In this document: in pieces, positions 45,171 to 54,770 of the stretch
Position numbering within the stretch: the stretch's first letter is position 1
Layout of the letters: every line of letters starts with the position of its first letter
DNA from: Pollenia angustigena
Lineage: Eukaryota > Arthropoda > Insecta > Diptera > Polleniidae
Assembly: GCA_930367215.1 (NCBI GenBank)
Contig: OV884059.1
Coordinates: 227,973,803 to 228,037,802, forward strand
Length of the DNA: 64,000 bases
Direction: 5' to 3'
Translations under genes and position numbers: made by a program
The notes under the pieces: model-generated
The model's input: only the letters and a program-made list of their open reading frames with translations
Told to the model about the DNA's origin: nothing
Databases searched by the model: none

Positions 45171-45547
45171 TACCCTGCAAATAATAGGACCAGTCCAAAC
45201 ACGCGTGTAAAGAGTAGCCCACAAGGGACCAGGACTAGTCCAAAAGTAACCCAAACGTATGGAAAAAACATGGTATATTTAACATTACGATTTTCTAGGG
45301 CAGGACCATATTACCCACTTTTGGACTACTAAGGAGTAGTTTTAAAACTACTCCATGGTATATTCGAGAGGATTAGTTTTGAAGTCGTTTAAAAACGAAA
45401 GCATGTCGTTAAAAAACGAAGACATGTCGTCTCACTACAAACACTTTTTAACAATGACGTGGTCCATGATTGCATTACATCGGACCAGTACATTGAGAAG
45501 TCCATTCTATCAAAATGGATCAGGTGGTCCAATTTTATTTGCAGGGT
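45171..45547 (-). mobile_element. 378-bp MITE, copy 2 (reverse orientation)
   Basis: Starts TACCCTGCAAATAATAGGAC and ends CAATTTTATTTGCAGGGT. It is the reverse complement of 7257-7634 over its whole length with scattered substitutions and small gaps. Confidence 0.85.
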
Positions 45548-46789
45548 TGATTGTGCCGTAAAAACAAACCATAAGTCCAGCCTCTCTCCGGTTATATATA
45601 TATAAAAAAGATCATCCGTTATCAAATCAATAACTAAATGTTGTCAATTCCACACGACAACCAAAAATGCCATAAGTTCTTTAAGTTTTTACTTAACTAA
45701 GTAGAACTGTAAACAGTAAAATGGGCCTTATTGAAGGATGGTATGCTTAAGAGACGTCGCATTTCTCATACATTTCCGAAAATCAAAATAAATCTTTAAG
45801 AAAATAATTTAACTTTAAACTAACTCATACTTTAAAGATTGCAAAAAAAAAAAAAAAAAAAAAAAAAAACATCTATAAGTGTGCTCTTTATTTGCCCTTA
45901 ACTGTTGCTGTGTAAACTATTCTCTTTTGCCTTTTTTCCTTATTTCGCCATTACATGCTCCCTTCATTCTTTGTTGGCAATTGTCTTTGAAGGACATTTA
46001 GACATCAATTGATGGTTTGATTTCTCTCTAAGTGTGTGTCATTTTCTACTTCCATTCATCTATCCGTTCATCTTCCCTGCGGATTTGTGTTGTTTAAAGT
46101 TCACTCTTGCCATGTTTAACTACTACGTCACTTTTTCGATGCAATTGTTGTTTCTGCTTGTGTGTGTTCTTTCTTCAGCTCTCCAGTTCAATTGAGCTGG
46201 TCATTTACACTTAGTTGTCTCTTTGTTTTCTCTGTTTTCAATGTTTTGAGTATTTTCAAGTGTTTCTTATGTCCTGTGGTGCTGTGTGTTGCAGAGTATG
46301 TCTGCTTAAGTGTGTCGTGAATGTTTGACATTTTGGTTTTGTGTTTAAAATTGCGGTTGCAGTGTGTTCTAATATTTGCGTGCCCAAACAACGTTAATTA
46401 TAATTGTCTATTGATTTTTGTGTTTGCTTTTTTTTTAAACAAATACATGAGACTGTCTTGTCTTGGCCATTGGATAAAGATAAATAATGTGAAATGATTA
46501 ATAGGAAATTATTATTTTTAGAAATAAAATATACCTATTTTGAGATTAAAATTAGTTAAATTTGGCTTTAAACATAAAATTTGAAGCAATCACTTCTTCA
46601 AGCCTTCGTGAAACAAAAATGAATTTTATTTAGACAGCCTTTTTCTTATGCTGTCACATATAATAATTATAAGCTCGTTCTCTCAACAATGCTGCCATAC
46701 TTTCATTTAAATTTATACAAAAATTAAGAACAGAAGAAAATCAATAATACAAGCAATAAATTAAGAAAGCATTTGAAGTTACCGCCATC
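45548..46789. other. No gene; 27-nt poly(A) run
   Basis: A27 at 45843-45869, followed by text rich in TGTGTG and CAATTG. No supported feature. Confidence 0.5.
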
Positions 46790-47330
46790 GATTCAATTAT
46801 GGGCTTTGTAAGGTTACGTTCCATTGGCAGCCGCAATCAAGCACAGCTCACGTGGGTCCAGCAATTAGTCTCCACGGAGTCCTATGTTACCTGGCTGCTG
46901 ACATTCTCACTCAGCCATCCGGTCAATTTGATGAAGGAGTGGATCATATACAAATCAAAGTCAGAGAGGCAAGTTTTGTCCCTAAGGGTTCTTAGAGTTC
47001 GAGTCTTAGGTTTTCGAATGCCGGGTAATGGCAGAGAAGCTATTCGCCGCAACTTCTACATAGGTCACTTTAAGGGAGTCCTAGCCTGGGCGTGTTTTCC
47101 TTGTGGCCAGTGGCAAGTCACACCCGTATGGTGGTTCATGAGGTGAAGTCTGGACAGATTTAAAGCCCTTCGAGTCTTTTTTTTTAATACAGTATTGTTG
47201 AACAAGTGCGATATAATAGACCAGATTTGTCTCGTTTCCTCACAGGTAGTTTTATCAAACAATCTCTTACTGGCAATAAGAAGAAATTAGTGTGCGATGA
47301 GTTGCCTACATAAGTTAAACCGTTCCGATG
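46790..47330. other. GC-richer unexplained stretch, possible decayed coding sequence
   Basis: Composition changes abruptly compared with the flanks. One plus frame is open for 115 codons (46799-47146). Another plus frame reads HGVLCYLAADILTQPSGQFD, then EGVDHIQIKVREASFVPKG, which looks more protein-like. I do not recognise either. Probably an old pseudogene or TE coding fragment; direction uncertain. Confidence 0.35.
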
Positions 47331-47466
47331 CACCACAACGAGTCAGCCATGCAGTTTCCATATATCGGGTGATTTTTAAGAGCTATAGGAAAGCTTAAAA
47401 AAAACACATAAAATTCAGAAAAATGCATCAAATCTTTATTTGAATCGATAGTCCGGTCCATATAAT

Positions 47467-47650
47467 TTAACGTTTAAAGATTATTTCATGCAAATGTTGA
47501 CAGTGACTGCGCCTTAAATGGTCCATCCACTTAGTCCAATTTTGGCAAACTCTTTCCAACATTTCGGCCGGTATCTCATGAATAAATGCTTCAATGTTGT
47601 CTTCCAATGCGACAATTGAAGCGGGCGTGTGTGTATAGACCTGAACTTTA
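47467..47650 (-). pseudogene. mariner transposase C-terminus
   Basis: Minus-strand reading KVQVYTHTPASIVALEDNIE, AFIHEIPAEMLERVCQNW, ending HLHEIIFKR with a stop at 47467-47469. It continues the transposase of 48027-48530 after the nested insertion. Codons upstream of 47651 in the same frame belong to the insertion. Confidence 0.8.
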
Positions 47651-47979
47651 CCCCACATCTCCATGCGCTTTCGATTAGAACATGACATGAACATAACGCC
47701 GGCAGAGCAACGGTACTAATTTGTTCATGTTCTTGTATGTGGCGAATACGTGTTGATGTTCATGTTCTGATTGACCACAATTTTTGTTGTTGTGCGTTTG
47801 GTTGTATACAGAAAATACATTGTATGGCCAACATCATGGCGCACATGGATGCTAAGACGAATGTTTAGGCAACGATGGCAGCACATGGACGAAACATGAA
47901 CACGAACAGTCTACAGGAGTATGAACAGAATGTGCGACATGCTGTTCTTACCAAGTTGATGGATGGTGGAGACGGGTAG
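47651..47979. mobile_element. 329-bp insertion at a TTAA-like site in the mariner
   Basis: Splits the transposase between LWGYV and VQVYT. Flanked by TTTA (47647-47650) and TTAA (47980-47983). Ends CCCCACATCTCC and GGAGACGGGTAG are imperfect inverted repeats. Interior has several GAACATGA / TCATGTTC motifs. TTAA targeting suggests a piggyBac-type MITE, but the ends are imperfect. Confidence 0.55.
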
Positions 47980-48026
47980 TTAACATAGCCCCACAAAAAA
48001 TAGTCTAAAGGCGTTTAATCGCACGA

Positions 48027-48530
48027 TCAAAGCGGCCTATTGACCCATGCCGAACGAGAAATAAAATGTTCACCGAACTCGCCTCTCAATAAGTCCATTG
48101 TTAAGCGTGCTGTGTGGCATGTGGCACCGTCTTGTTGAAACCACATGTCATGCAAGTCAAGCTCTTGCATTTTGGGCAAAAAAAAGTTGGATATTATCTC
48201 ACGGTAGCGCTCACCATTCACAGTTACGTTACGATTCGCATCATCTTTGAAGAAGTACGGTCCAATGATGCCACCAGCCCATAAACCGCACCAAACTGTG
48301 ACTTTTTCTGGATGCATTGTTAGCTCTTGCAATGCTTCTGGCTGATCTTCACTACAAAATCGACAATTCTGCTTATTTACGTATCCTTTGAGCAAAAAAT
48401 GAGCTTCGTCGCTGAACTCAAGAAGCGCGAGATGAACTTCCTTAACAGAGCACGTATTTTGATAATAAAATTCAATAATTTGCAAGCGTTGTTCGTTTGT
48501 AAGACGATTCATGGTTAAATTATAGACCAA
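48027..48530 (-). pseudogene. mariner transposase, N-terminus and catalytic centre
   Basis: ATG near 48512 begins MNRLTNEQRLQIIEFYYQN (an HTH-type N-terminus). After CSVKEVHLAL an internal deletion joins directly to EFSDEAHFLL, the first catalytic aspartate block. Then come VTVWCGLWAGGIIGPYFF, NVTVNGERYREIISNFF and MWFQQDGATCHTAR (second aspartate). It ends FGEHFISRSAWVNRPL and a stop at 48027. Beyond the stop SCD, stop, TPLDYFLWGY retains the third aspartate. All three catalytic blocks are visible, but roughly 130 residues of the DNA-binding region are deleted and there are at least two stops, so it cannot encode a working transposase. Length is about half of a typical 345-residue mariner protein. 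Confidence 0.88.
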
Positions 48531-48984
48531 ACTGAAGATGTTTGACAGTGAAACAAAACACGAAACGTGCGTCAGCGGTTTAAACCAGTGTTGCCAAAAA
48601 GATAATAGCTAAAAAATCAACCTTTATAAGAAGTATCTCTACCTTTCCACTCAGATATTTTTTCACAATACTAATTATTGTTAAAGCTAAGGCACGAGCT
48701 CTATGTTTGCATTTGTCCTTCAAGTTGTTCTGAAAAGGTCAGCAAGAAAAAGAAAGACAAAAAAAATGAAAAAAAAAAAAAAAACAAAACAAAATATGTA
48801 CTTTGAACTTCAAGAAGAATTCTTGACAAAAGTACGGAAAAAACAGAAGTAAAAGGAAGAACATGTAAAATAAATTAAAATAGATAATCATTCAAAGCAA
48901 ATTTCGATCTACCAAAGGTTTAATACAATTTGGTTTAAGGATTGATGTTTGACTATTGACGTCAGCAGTCGTCGATGGCTGCGA

Positions 48985-49668
48985 GCAGCGTTTAAAAAGC
49001 TGCAGTTGAGATAGTAAAAGTCATAAGATTGTGCTGTAACTTCGACATCTTCATTTGTCATTGGACAAAAATAAACCGTTGACTTTACTTCTGATTCATT
49101 AAATGAAAACAGTCGCAGTGAAGGCAAAAGCAAAAAACGAAATGTTGTGCACAACAAAGAACATCGGCAGTCAACATGTTCGGAAGTGTTTTGTTTGACC
49201 GACTGAAACTTTTAAAAAATCCCGTAGTTAACGAAGATGGGACGTTGCATTTGTGTTTTTGTTTCCATATTTTTTTTTAAATAATACATGCGTACAAAAA
49301 TACATAAATATGTACATACATATTTATTTATTTTAAAGCTTAACAAATCTTTTTAATTTTTTGAAATTAAATAAAACTTTAAATAACATTATCGCTTTCA
49401 TATTCATACAATGAACACAACGTCCCATCTTCGTTAACCTCGGTATTTATTAAAAGTTTCAGTCTGTCAAACCAAACACTTTCGAACATGTCGGCTGCCG
49501 ATGTTCTTTGTTGTGTTCAACTTTTCGTTTTTTGCTTTTGCCTTCACTGCGACTGTTTTCATTTAATGAATCAGAAGTAAAAGCAACGGTTTATTTTTGT
49601 CTAATGAAAAATCAGAAAGTGGAAGAAAAAGCAATTTTTTGATTTTGACTGCAGCTTTTTAAACCCTG
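48985..49668. repeat. Large inverted repeat, about 255-bp arms
   Basis: AGCGTTTAAAAAGCTGCAG at the left pairs with CTGCAGCTTTTTAAACCCTG at the right. The arms then pair through AATGAAAACAGTCGCAGTGA, ACAAAGAACATCGGCAG and GTTAACGAAGATGGGACG (49227-49244), mirrored at 49421-49438. Loop about 175 bp. A foldback element or head-to-head duplication. Confidence 0.8.
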
Positions 49669-49919
49669 GCTGCGAGTGTTAAACGGCAAGCCCTCTGACG
49701 AGATTGAGTGGTTGCAATCGAAACATGTCAGGGTAACCTGTCCGTAAAAACGCCTGGGTTCGAACCCAGATTGAGTCAAGAATGAAAAATTATCAGTAAA
49801 TTTTAATTAATTTTCATGTTGTAAAATTCCTTTTTTCATAAAATAATTTAATGAACTTAAGCCTAATTAAAAATATTAAAAATTTGGATTAAAAACCATA
49901 AATAGTTCAACAAAATAAC
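49669..49919 (+). mobile_element. tRNA-derived SINE-like unit, copy 1
   Basis: A Pol III B box GGTTCGAACCC at 49757-49767 sits in a well-paired T-arm (CTGGG / CCCAG). The upstream GCGAGTGTTAAACGGCAAG matches the head of copy 2 loosely. After the B box, GAGTCAAGAATGAAAAATTATC and GTTGTAAAATTCC are shared with 54450-54505. The right end coincides with the 16-bp target duplication. Confidence 0.6.
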
Positions 49920-50012
49920 CACAATACTAATTATTTTTTCCAAAGCTTCTACTATATGATGTACACTTGTTGCAAAGTGTAAAATTAAGGCGTTACGGTC
50001 CAACCTAATTTA

Positions 50013-50624
50013 ACTAAAAACCAATTAATTTTGTATAAATATTATGAATTTCAATTTAAATAGTTTCCATAATAAGAAGAACATATGTTCTTCTAAAAAA
50101 TTAATAATTTTTACTTTTTTTCCCTTGTTATAAAAAATGTAAGATTTCTCTCTTCGAAATAAGATTTTTTCGCTAAATGAAGATTTTCCTTCCTTATCTT
50201 TTAGCAACGCTGCTCCATTTACAAGTAATAATAAATGCTCAACCACAATGTGCTTAAGTTGGCTTAAGCGAATACATGTAAATTATATAAGGCCAACCAT
50301 ATTAAACTTAAGGAAACTTTTTGCAAGGTGCGAATCTAATCGCACATTCCGTATGGTACCTATAAAATGTTTTTTTATTTGGTTTTTATTTTCTTAAATA
50401 CATTTGAGAGACTTTTTGTTAATTTTTGACAGTAGATTAAGCAAGGCTATGCATATTATGGATGAGCCTTAACTGTTTTTGTATAAATAATTGAAATAAA
50501 AATTGTATGCAGCAGTTCATAAACGTTTACTTGCAAACAAGACATGGCTTTTCCTGATATACATACGTATTTATATATTGTATGTGTGTGTGTTTTTCCC
50601 AAACAATTTGTATTATATATGTAC
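50013..50624. other. No recognisable feature
   Basis: AT-rich; no supported gene. Confidence 0.5.
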
Positions 50625-50805
50625 CTATAAATGAATTTTTTTTTTTAAAATATGAAGTTTATTTTTTATTATGATTAGTTTTCGATGAAAATAATTGATT
50701 AAATTGATTAAAAACATGTTGCCCTTTTTTTTTATCAGAATTCCCCTTTTTTTTGGAAAATCCCCTTTTTGTGCCCCTTTTTGAAAATTTTGAACGGTAA
50801 CGCTG
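50625..50805. mobile_element. hAT right-end fragment
   Basis: CCCTTTTTTTTTAT..., GGAAAATCCCCTTTTTGTG, then TTTTGAACGGTAACGCTG matches the right end of the element at 17222-18246. The left part is lost. It abuts the foldback element beginning at 50805. Confidence 0.7.
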
Positions 50806-51630
50806 ATAACAATACGTGACAAAATTTCAACAAAGTCGTGACCAAATGAATCTGACAGCTAGACATTATGTAAAATGTTCTGCTGAATCTGAATATGAAC
50901 TCAGAATTGTCAAAAGTAGAACAGTTTTTGAGATCTTCCAAAATAACCGTTATTTGTGTTTTTAAAAAGGATGATGTAACTGAAATGCAAATGTCTTCAA
51001 AAATTTTAAACGGGGTATGTAATTCTTTCTTTCTAGTGAAAGGTTATAAAATTTCTGGAATAATCATGGATTGCTTGTAAAGATTGGTCAAGAAATTACA
51101 GAGTCACAGGGTTTTTGTTCAAGCTTTATTGAAAATTTTATGATTTTGTTAAATTTTGCTCTTTTCAAGTTGTATTTTTTTAACCAATAATTTAAAAATC
51201 CTAATGTTTTATTGCATGCCACATTAGATTATTTTAATATGAAAATTTTGCGCCCAACAAGACATAGATTGGTACAAAAATTACAAAGCTACAGAAGATT
51301 TAGTGAATTAACCCACATAGAAACTTACTAAAAATTTAGCTTTGTATATTTATTTGTTGTGGGTTAATTCAAAATAAATCTTCTGTAACTTTGTCATTTT
51401 TGCACCGATCCAGATGTTCGTATTGAAATAGGCTAAAATTTTATTTTTTGGATATTTGCATTTCAGTCACAGCATCTTTTTTAAAAGCACAAATAACGGT
51501 TATTTTGGAATATCTCAAAAACTGTTCTACTTTTGACAATTCTGAGTTCATATTCAGATTCAGCGGAAAATTTTACATAAAGATTAGGTGTCAAATTCAT
51601 TTGGTCAAAAAATTGTGACGAAGTGTTATC
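50805..51630. mobile_element. Foldback element, arms of 270-500 bp
   Basis: GATAACAATACGTGACAAAA on the left mirrors TTGTGACGAAGTGTTATC on the right. Pairing continues through AACTCAGAATTGTCAAAAGT, CCAAAATAACCGTTATTTGT and, near the centre, ACAGAAGATTTAGTGAATTAACCC. The right arm lacks about 200 bp present in the left arm. The loop is near 51318-51355. A third arm lies at 53539-53965. Confidence 0.85.
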
Positions 51631-52378
51631 GATATAAAAAAAATATATTTTTATAATTTTGAATCTGCGCCTGAACGTGCGTGTATTATTAAATTTTCTT
51701 TGCTTACTTTTTGCATAGCAACTAAGAGAAATAACACATTTAAAAGCAGAGCATAAAATTTAAACAGAAAAATTAAATTGTTTCATATTAAAAATGAATT
51801 AACGCAGATGGATTAAAAAGTCTTTGCAATTAGGTTAGATAATACTTTTGTTAAAATTAGTTAAGAACTTGCTATTATTTATTTTATTATGGGTTAAACA
51901 AATAATTATTGTTTTTTAAAGTTTTTTGTTAAAAACTGAGTATAAAAAATAAGCAAAGAAGTTAAAACTATGTAGTTTGCCAAGAACCAATATGTTAAAG
52001 GTTTCTTTATTTTTAATTGTTAACATTTGAAAAAGCGTTGACACATTTAAAACAAAAAATTATTATATGGTTATCTATTTCAGACAGTTTTAAGTACAGT
52101 TTGAATTTGAATTTCTGTTATACGTTTTATATTCGACTACTGTAAGCAATCCTAAAATTGACAGTGAAGTACTACTAACTGCATGTAATCCATTTTCCAG
52201 CCCACGAATAATTTCATTAGCATTTTCGGTTTAACTGTTTAGAACTAATTTGTAAATTTTTTGTAGGTATTTAAATTAACAATTAAAAAAAAAAAAGAAT
52301 GTGAGAATTTTAAGAAAACCAAGCAAGTGATTGAATAGCATTCAAGAAAACTTTTTCGTCAATAGCTTTTACACAACA
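51631..52378. other. No recognisable feature
   Basis: AT-rich, no supported gene. Confidence 0.5.
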
Positions 52379-52530
52379 CAACTTATAAGATAGTGTCGCT
52401 CATACTGTCCCACATAAAGTTTAATAAAGGGCAACTTATAAGACAAAGTCGCTCATACTGTCCCATATAAAGCTAAATAGAAGACAACTTATAAGACAAC
52501 GTCGCTCAAACTGTCCTGCACGACGATTTC
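52379..52530. repeat. 53-bp minisatellite, three copies
   Basis: ACTTATAAGA..., GTCGCTCA.ACTGTCC and CATAAAG recur at 52381, 52434 and 52487, 53 bp apart. Confidence 0.85.
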
Positions 52531-53538
52531 CTGTGAATTGTCGTCTAGAAAACTCAAACAACAGGGGGCAAGTCGTGCATACATCATTGACGACTATGTC
52601 GTCAACGGCAATCTGACCAACTGGGTCCTTTCAATTTGCACTCTCATTTTTTTACTAACACACTCACACTTTTTAAATTGACCACGAGATGGCTTTCAAT
52701 TTCACCTTTCCATTTGTTTGGCAATTTTACTTTCAATTTAACAGCTGAGTACAAGTTTGTCTTTATAAATTGTGTTGTTGTTGACATCTTGCAAGTAAAT
52801 TGCTTACAAATTGAGTGCAGCCTACGTCACAGCTTTCAATTTATGTAAATTTTGACAAGCAGTATGTGTAAAAGACTATCAAGAAAAACTTGATCGCGTG
52901 ACCGCAGGGTAAGGAAAAAACATTTAAATAAAAGTGAAAATGGATAACCGATTAAAGCAAATTTAGATCCACCATTAGCATTGGTTAATGACCAAAAACG
53001 AGCATTTATTCAAAATAAGTTAGTTTTTCGTATAAATATTTGGCACCATATAAAAGTAGACAAAATTCTACACGAATAACTGTAAAAATTGTGGATCTAT
53101 GTTGTTTACATTTTTTTTTATACGCTGCCAAAGTTGAATAATATTTTAAAATTTGGAAATATTTGTTAAAAAGTGAAAATCAAGATATTTTAACTGCGAT
53201 TTGAGGGAATTGTTTCTTAGAAAACACTATTTTTTTTTTTAATGGATCCATTAACTTCAGGTATTTAACTTATTTAATAAAACATTTTGTAAAGAAAAAC
53301 ATTGAGGAAGTAATTTTAATTTATTTTTTTGGTCAAAAAAATGAGTTTTTTCTTTAAGGAAATGTTGATTTTCAAAATGTTTGTGGGAATATTTGGGCAA
53401 AACTTTTTATATTTTCTTAAAATATGGTATTTCAACTTGCAAAATAAAAAAAAACTTGCACTTTTCTGCCCCATTTGAAAATATTTGAGATTTTGTGAAA
53501 CACATTAACTTGTTTTTTCGGTTTTGTTTCGTTTAAAT
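52531..53538. other. No recognisable feature
   Basis: AT-rich. Frames here (for example 52636-52848) show no motif. Confidence 0.5.
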
Positions 53539-53965
53539 GATAACAATACGTCACAAAATTTCAACAAAGTCGTGACCAAATAAATCTGACAGCTATTCTT
53601 TATGTAAAATCTTTCCCTGAATCCGAATATCAGAATTTTCAAAAGTAGAACCGTTTTTGAGATATTCCAAAATAACCGTTATTTGTGATTTAAAAAAAAG
53701 GTTATAAAATTTCTAAAATAACCATGGATTGCTAGTGAAGATTGGTCAAGAAATGACAGAGTTACAGGGGACAAAAGTTCAAGCTTCATTGAAAATTTTA
53801 TGATCTTGTTCAATTTTTCTCTTTTCAAGTTATTTTTTTTAGACCAATGATTAAAAAATTTTAATGTTTTATTGAATGCGACATTAGATTATTTAAATAT
53901 GAATATTTTGCGCCCAACAAGACATAAATTGGTACAAAAATTAAAAAGCTACAGAAGATTTAGTA
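53539..53965 (+). repeat. Single arm of the GATAACAATACGT foldback family
   Basis: GATAACAATACGTCACAAAA through CATAAATTGGTACAAAAATT and ACAGAAGATTTAGT is collinear with the left arm 50805-51310. Contains small deletions; no mirrored arm follows. Confidence 0.8.
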
Positions 53966-54344
53966 AATTATGATAAAAAAAACTACACAATTTAAATTTA
54001 CTTCAAACAGCACTTGATTTGCTTATTCTGCTTAATATTTCCGATGTTGATGATGATAACATGAAGATTATGATTTTGATGAAGGTTTTGTTATATTTTA
54101 GCAATGAATGTTCCTTGTTTCAAAAAAAAAAAAATATTTATTTGTTTGAAAAAATCACATTGATTTTTTTTAAGTTTTTAGTTTATTTAATAAAACAAAA
54201 TTAAAATACCACTAAAATTTTACAACAAAAGTTTTTTTTTATTAATCAATACACTCAGAATCCAAAAAAAAAAAAAAAAAAGTTTGTCATAAATTACAGG
54301 CTTCCCTGAATTAATCCTCGTTTTGCATATGTTTCACCCCACTG
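53966..54344. other. No recognisable feature
   Basis: AT-rich with poly(A) and poly(T) runs. Confidence 0.5.
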
Positions 54345-54510
54345 TAAGGCGTCGCAGTAGTGCAAACGGTAGAACGGCAAAGAATTCGGATGATCTGAAT
54401 GTGGTTGTTTTCGAAACTAGTAAATTCGACCCGAGTTCAATCCCGTGTTCAGTCAAGAATAAAATTATCAAAAATTGTTAATTCATTTCGTGTTGTAAAT
54501 TCCTTCACAA
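54345..54510 (+). mobile_element. tRNA-derived SINE-like unit, copy 2
   Basis: GGCGTCGCAGTAGTGCAAACGG, then a B-box-like GAGTTCAATCCC at 54433-54444, then CAGTCAAGAATAAAATTATC and TTTCGTGTTGTAAATTCCTT. The post-B-box tail is the same as in copy 1 (49775-49830), which is what identifies the pair as one family. Confidence 0.55.
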
Positions 54511-54529
54511 TACACTTTAATTTATTGTT

Positions 54530-54585
54530 GAGGGAAAGGTAGTTTCTATGCGCATTTCACTGGTTGCTTAGGCCAGAAAAGAGAT
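54530..54585. repeat. CATTTCACTGGTTGCTTAGG dispersed module
   Basis: GCGCATTTCACTGGTTGCTTAGGCC is the reverse complement of the module at 21395 and 31855. It sits immediately left of the LINE target site. Confidence 0.65.
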
Positions 54586-54770
54586 TTTATTTTAACTATT
54601 GGCCTTGAGAGTTTTGTTCGAACTTGACTGAGGAGAGGTTGCTTTTTTCTTCAATTTAAATAAAATATATTAAATAAAATAACAAAAAAAAAAAAAAATA
54701 TTTTTTATTGAAAAGGAAAAATTTCAATTTCAAATACATTTTTCAAATCCAAATTAATTATTTTTCCTTA

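Larger units (their letters stand above)
47365..48624 (-). mobile_element. mariner element with both ends, internal deletion and nested insertion
   Basis: The left end (TCGGGTGATTTTTAAGAGCT) and right end (AGCTAAAAAATCAACC) are imperfect inverted repeats near TA dinucleotides. Transposase is on the minus strand: N-terminal piece and centre at 48027-48530, C-terminal piece at 47467-47650. The two are separated by a 330-bp insertion at 47651-47979. The right end abuts hAT-relic sequence, so the mariner inserted into it. Confidence 0.85.
48680..49919. mobile_element. 1.24-kb insertion with 16-bp target duplication
   Basis: CACAATACTAATTATT occurs at 48664-48679 and 49920-49935, precisely where the hAT relic is split. 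A duplication this long is typical of target-primed reverse transcription. The segment contains a large inverted repeat (48985-49668) and, at its right end, a tRNA-derived SINE-like unit. Confidence 0.65.
48625..50012 (-). pseudogene. Second hAT-type (ZMYM1-like) transposase relic, interrupted
   Basis: Minus-strand sequence at 49936-50010 (CACTTTGCAACAAGTGTACA, GTAGAAGCTTTGGAAAAAA) matches 42490-42540. The text at 48640-48663 (CTACCTTTCCACTCAGATA) matches the continuation at 42541-42575. Between them lies a 1.24-kb insertion bounded by a 16-bp duplication. Stops are frequent. Only about 35 codons of the family are recognisable, so this is a small relic. Confidence 0.6.

Noticed and set aside
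46799..47146. 115-codon open frame as a gene
   Set aside because: No recognised motif, and another plus frame over the same bases looks more protein-like. Listed only as unexplained sequence.
54708..54770. N-terminal extension of LINE ORF1 (21 residues)
   Set aside because: The frame's first codon is TTG, not ATG. The first ATG in frame is at 54771 and gives a plausible Jockey-type N-terminus.
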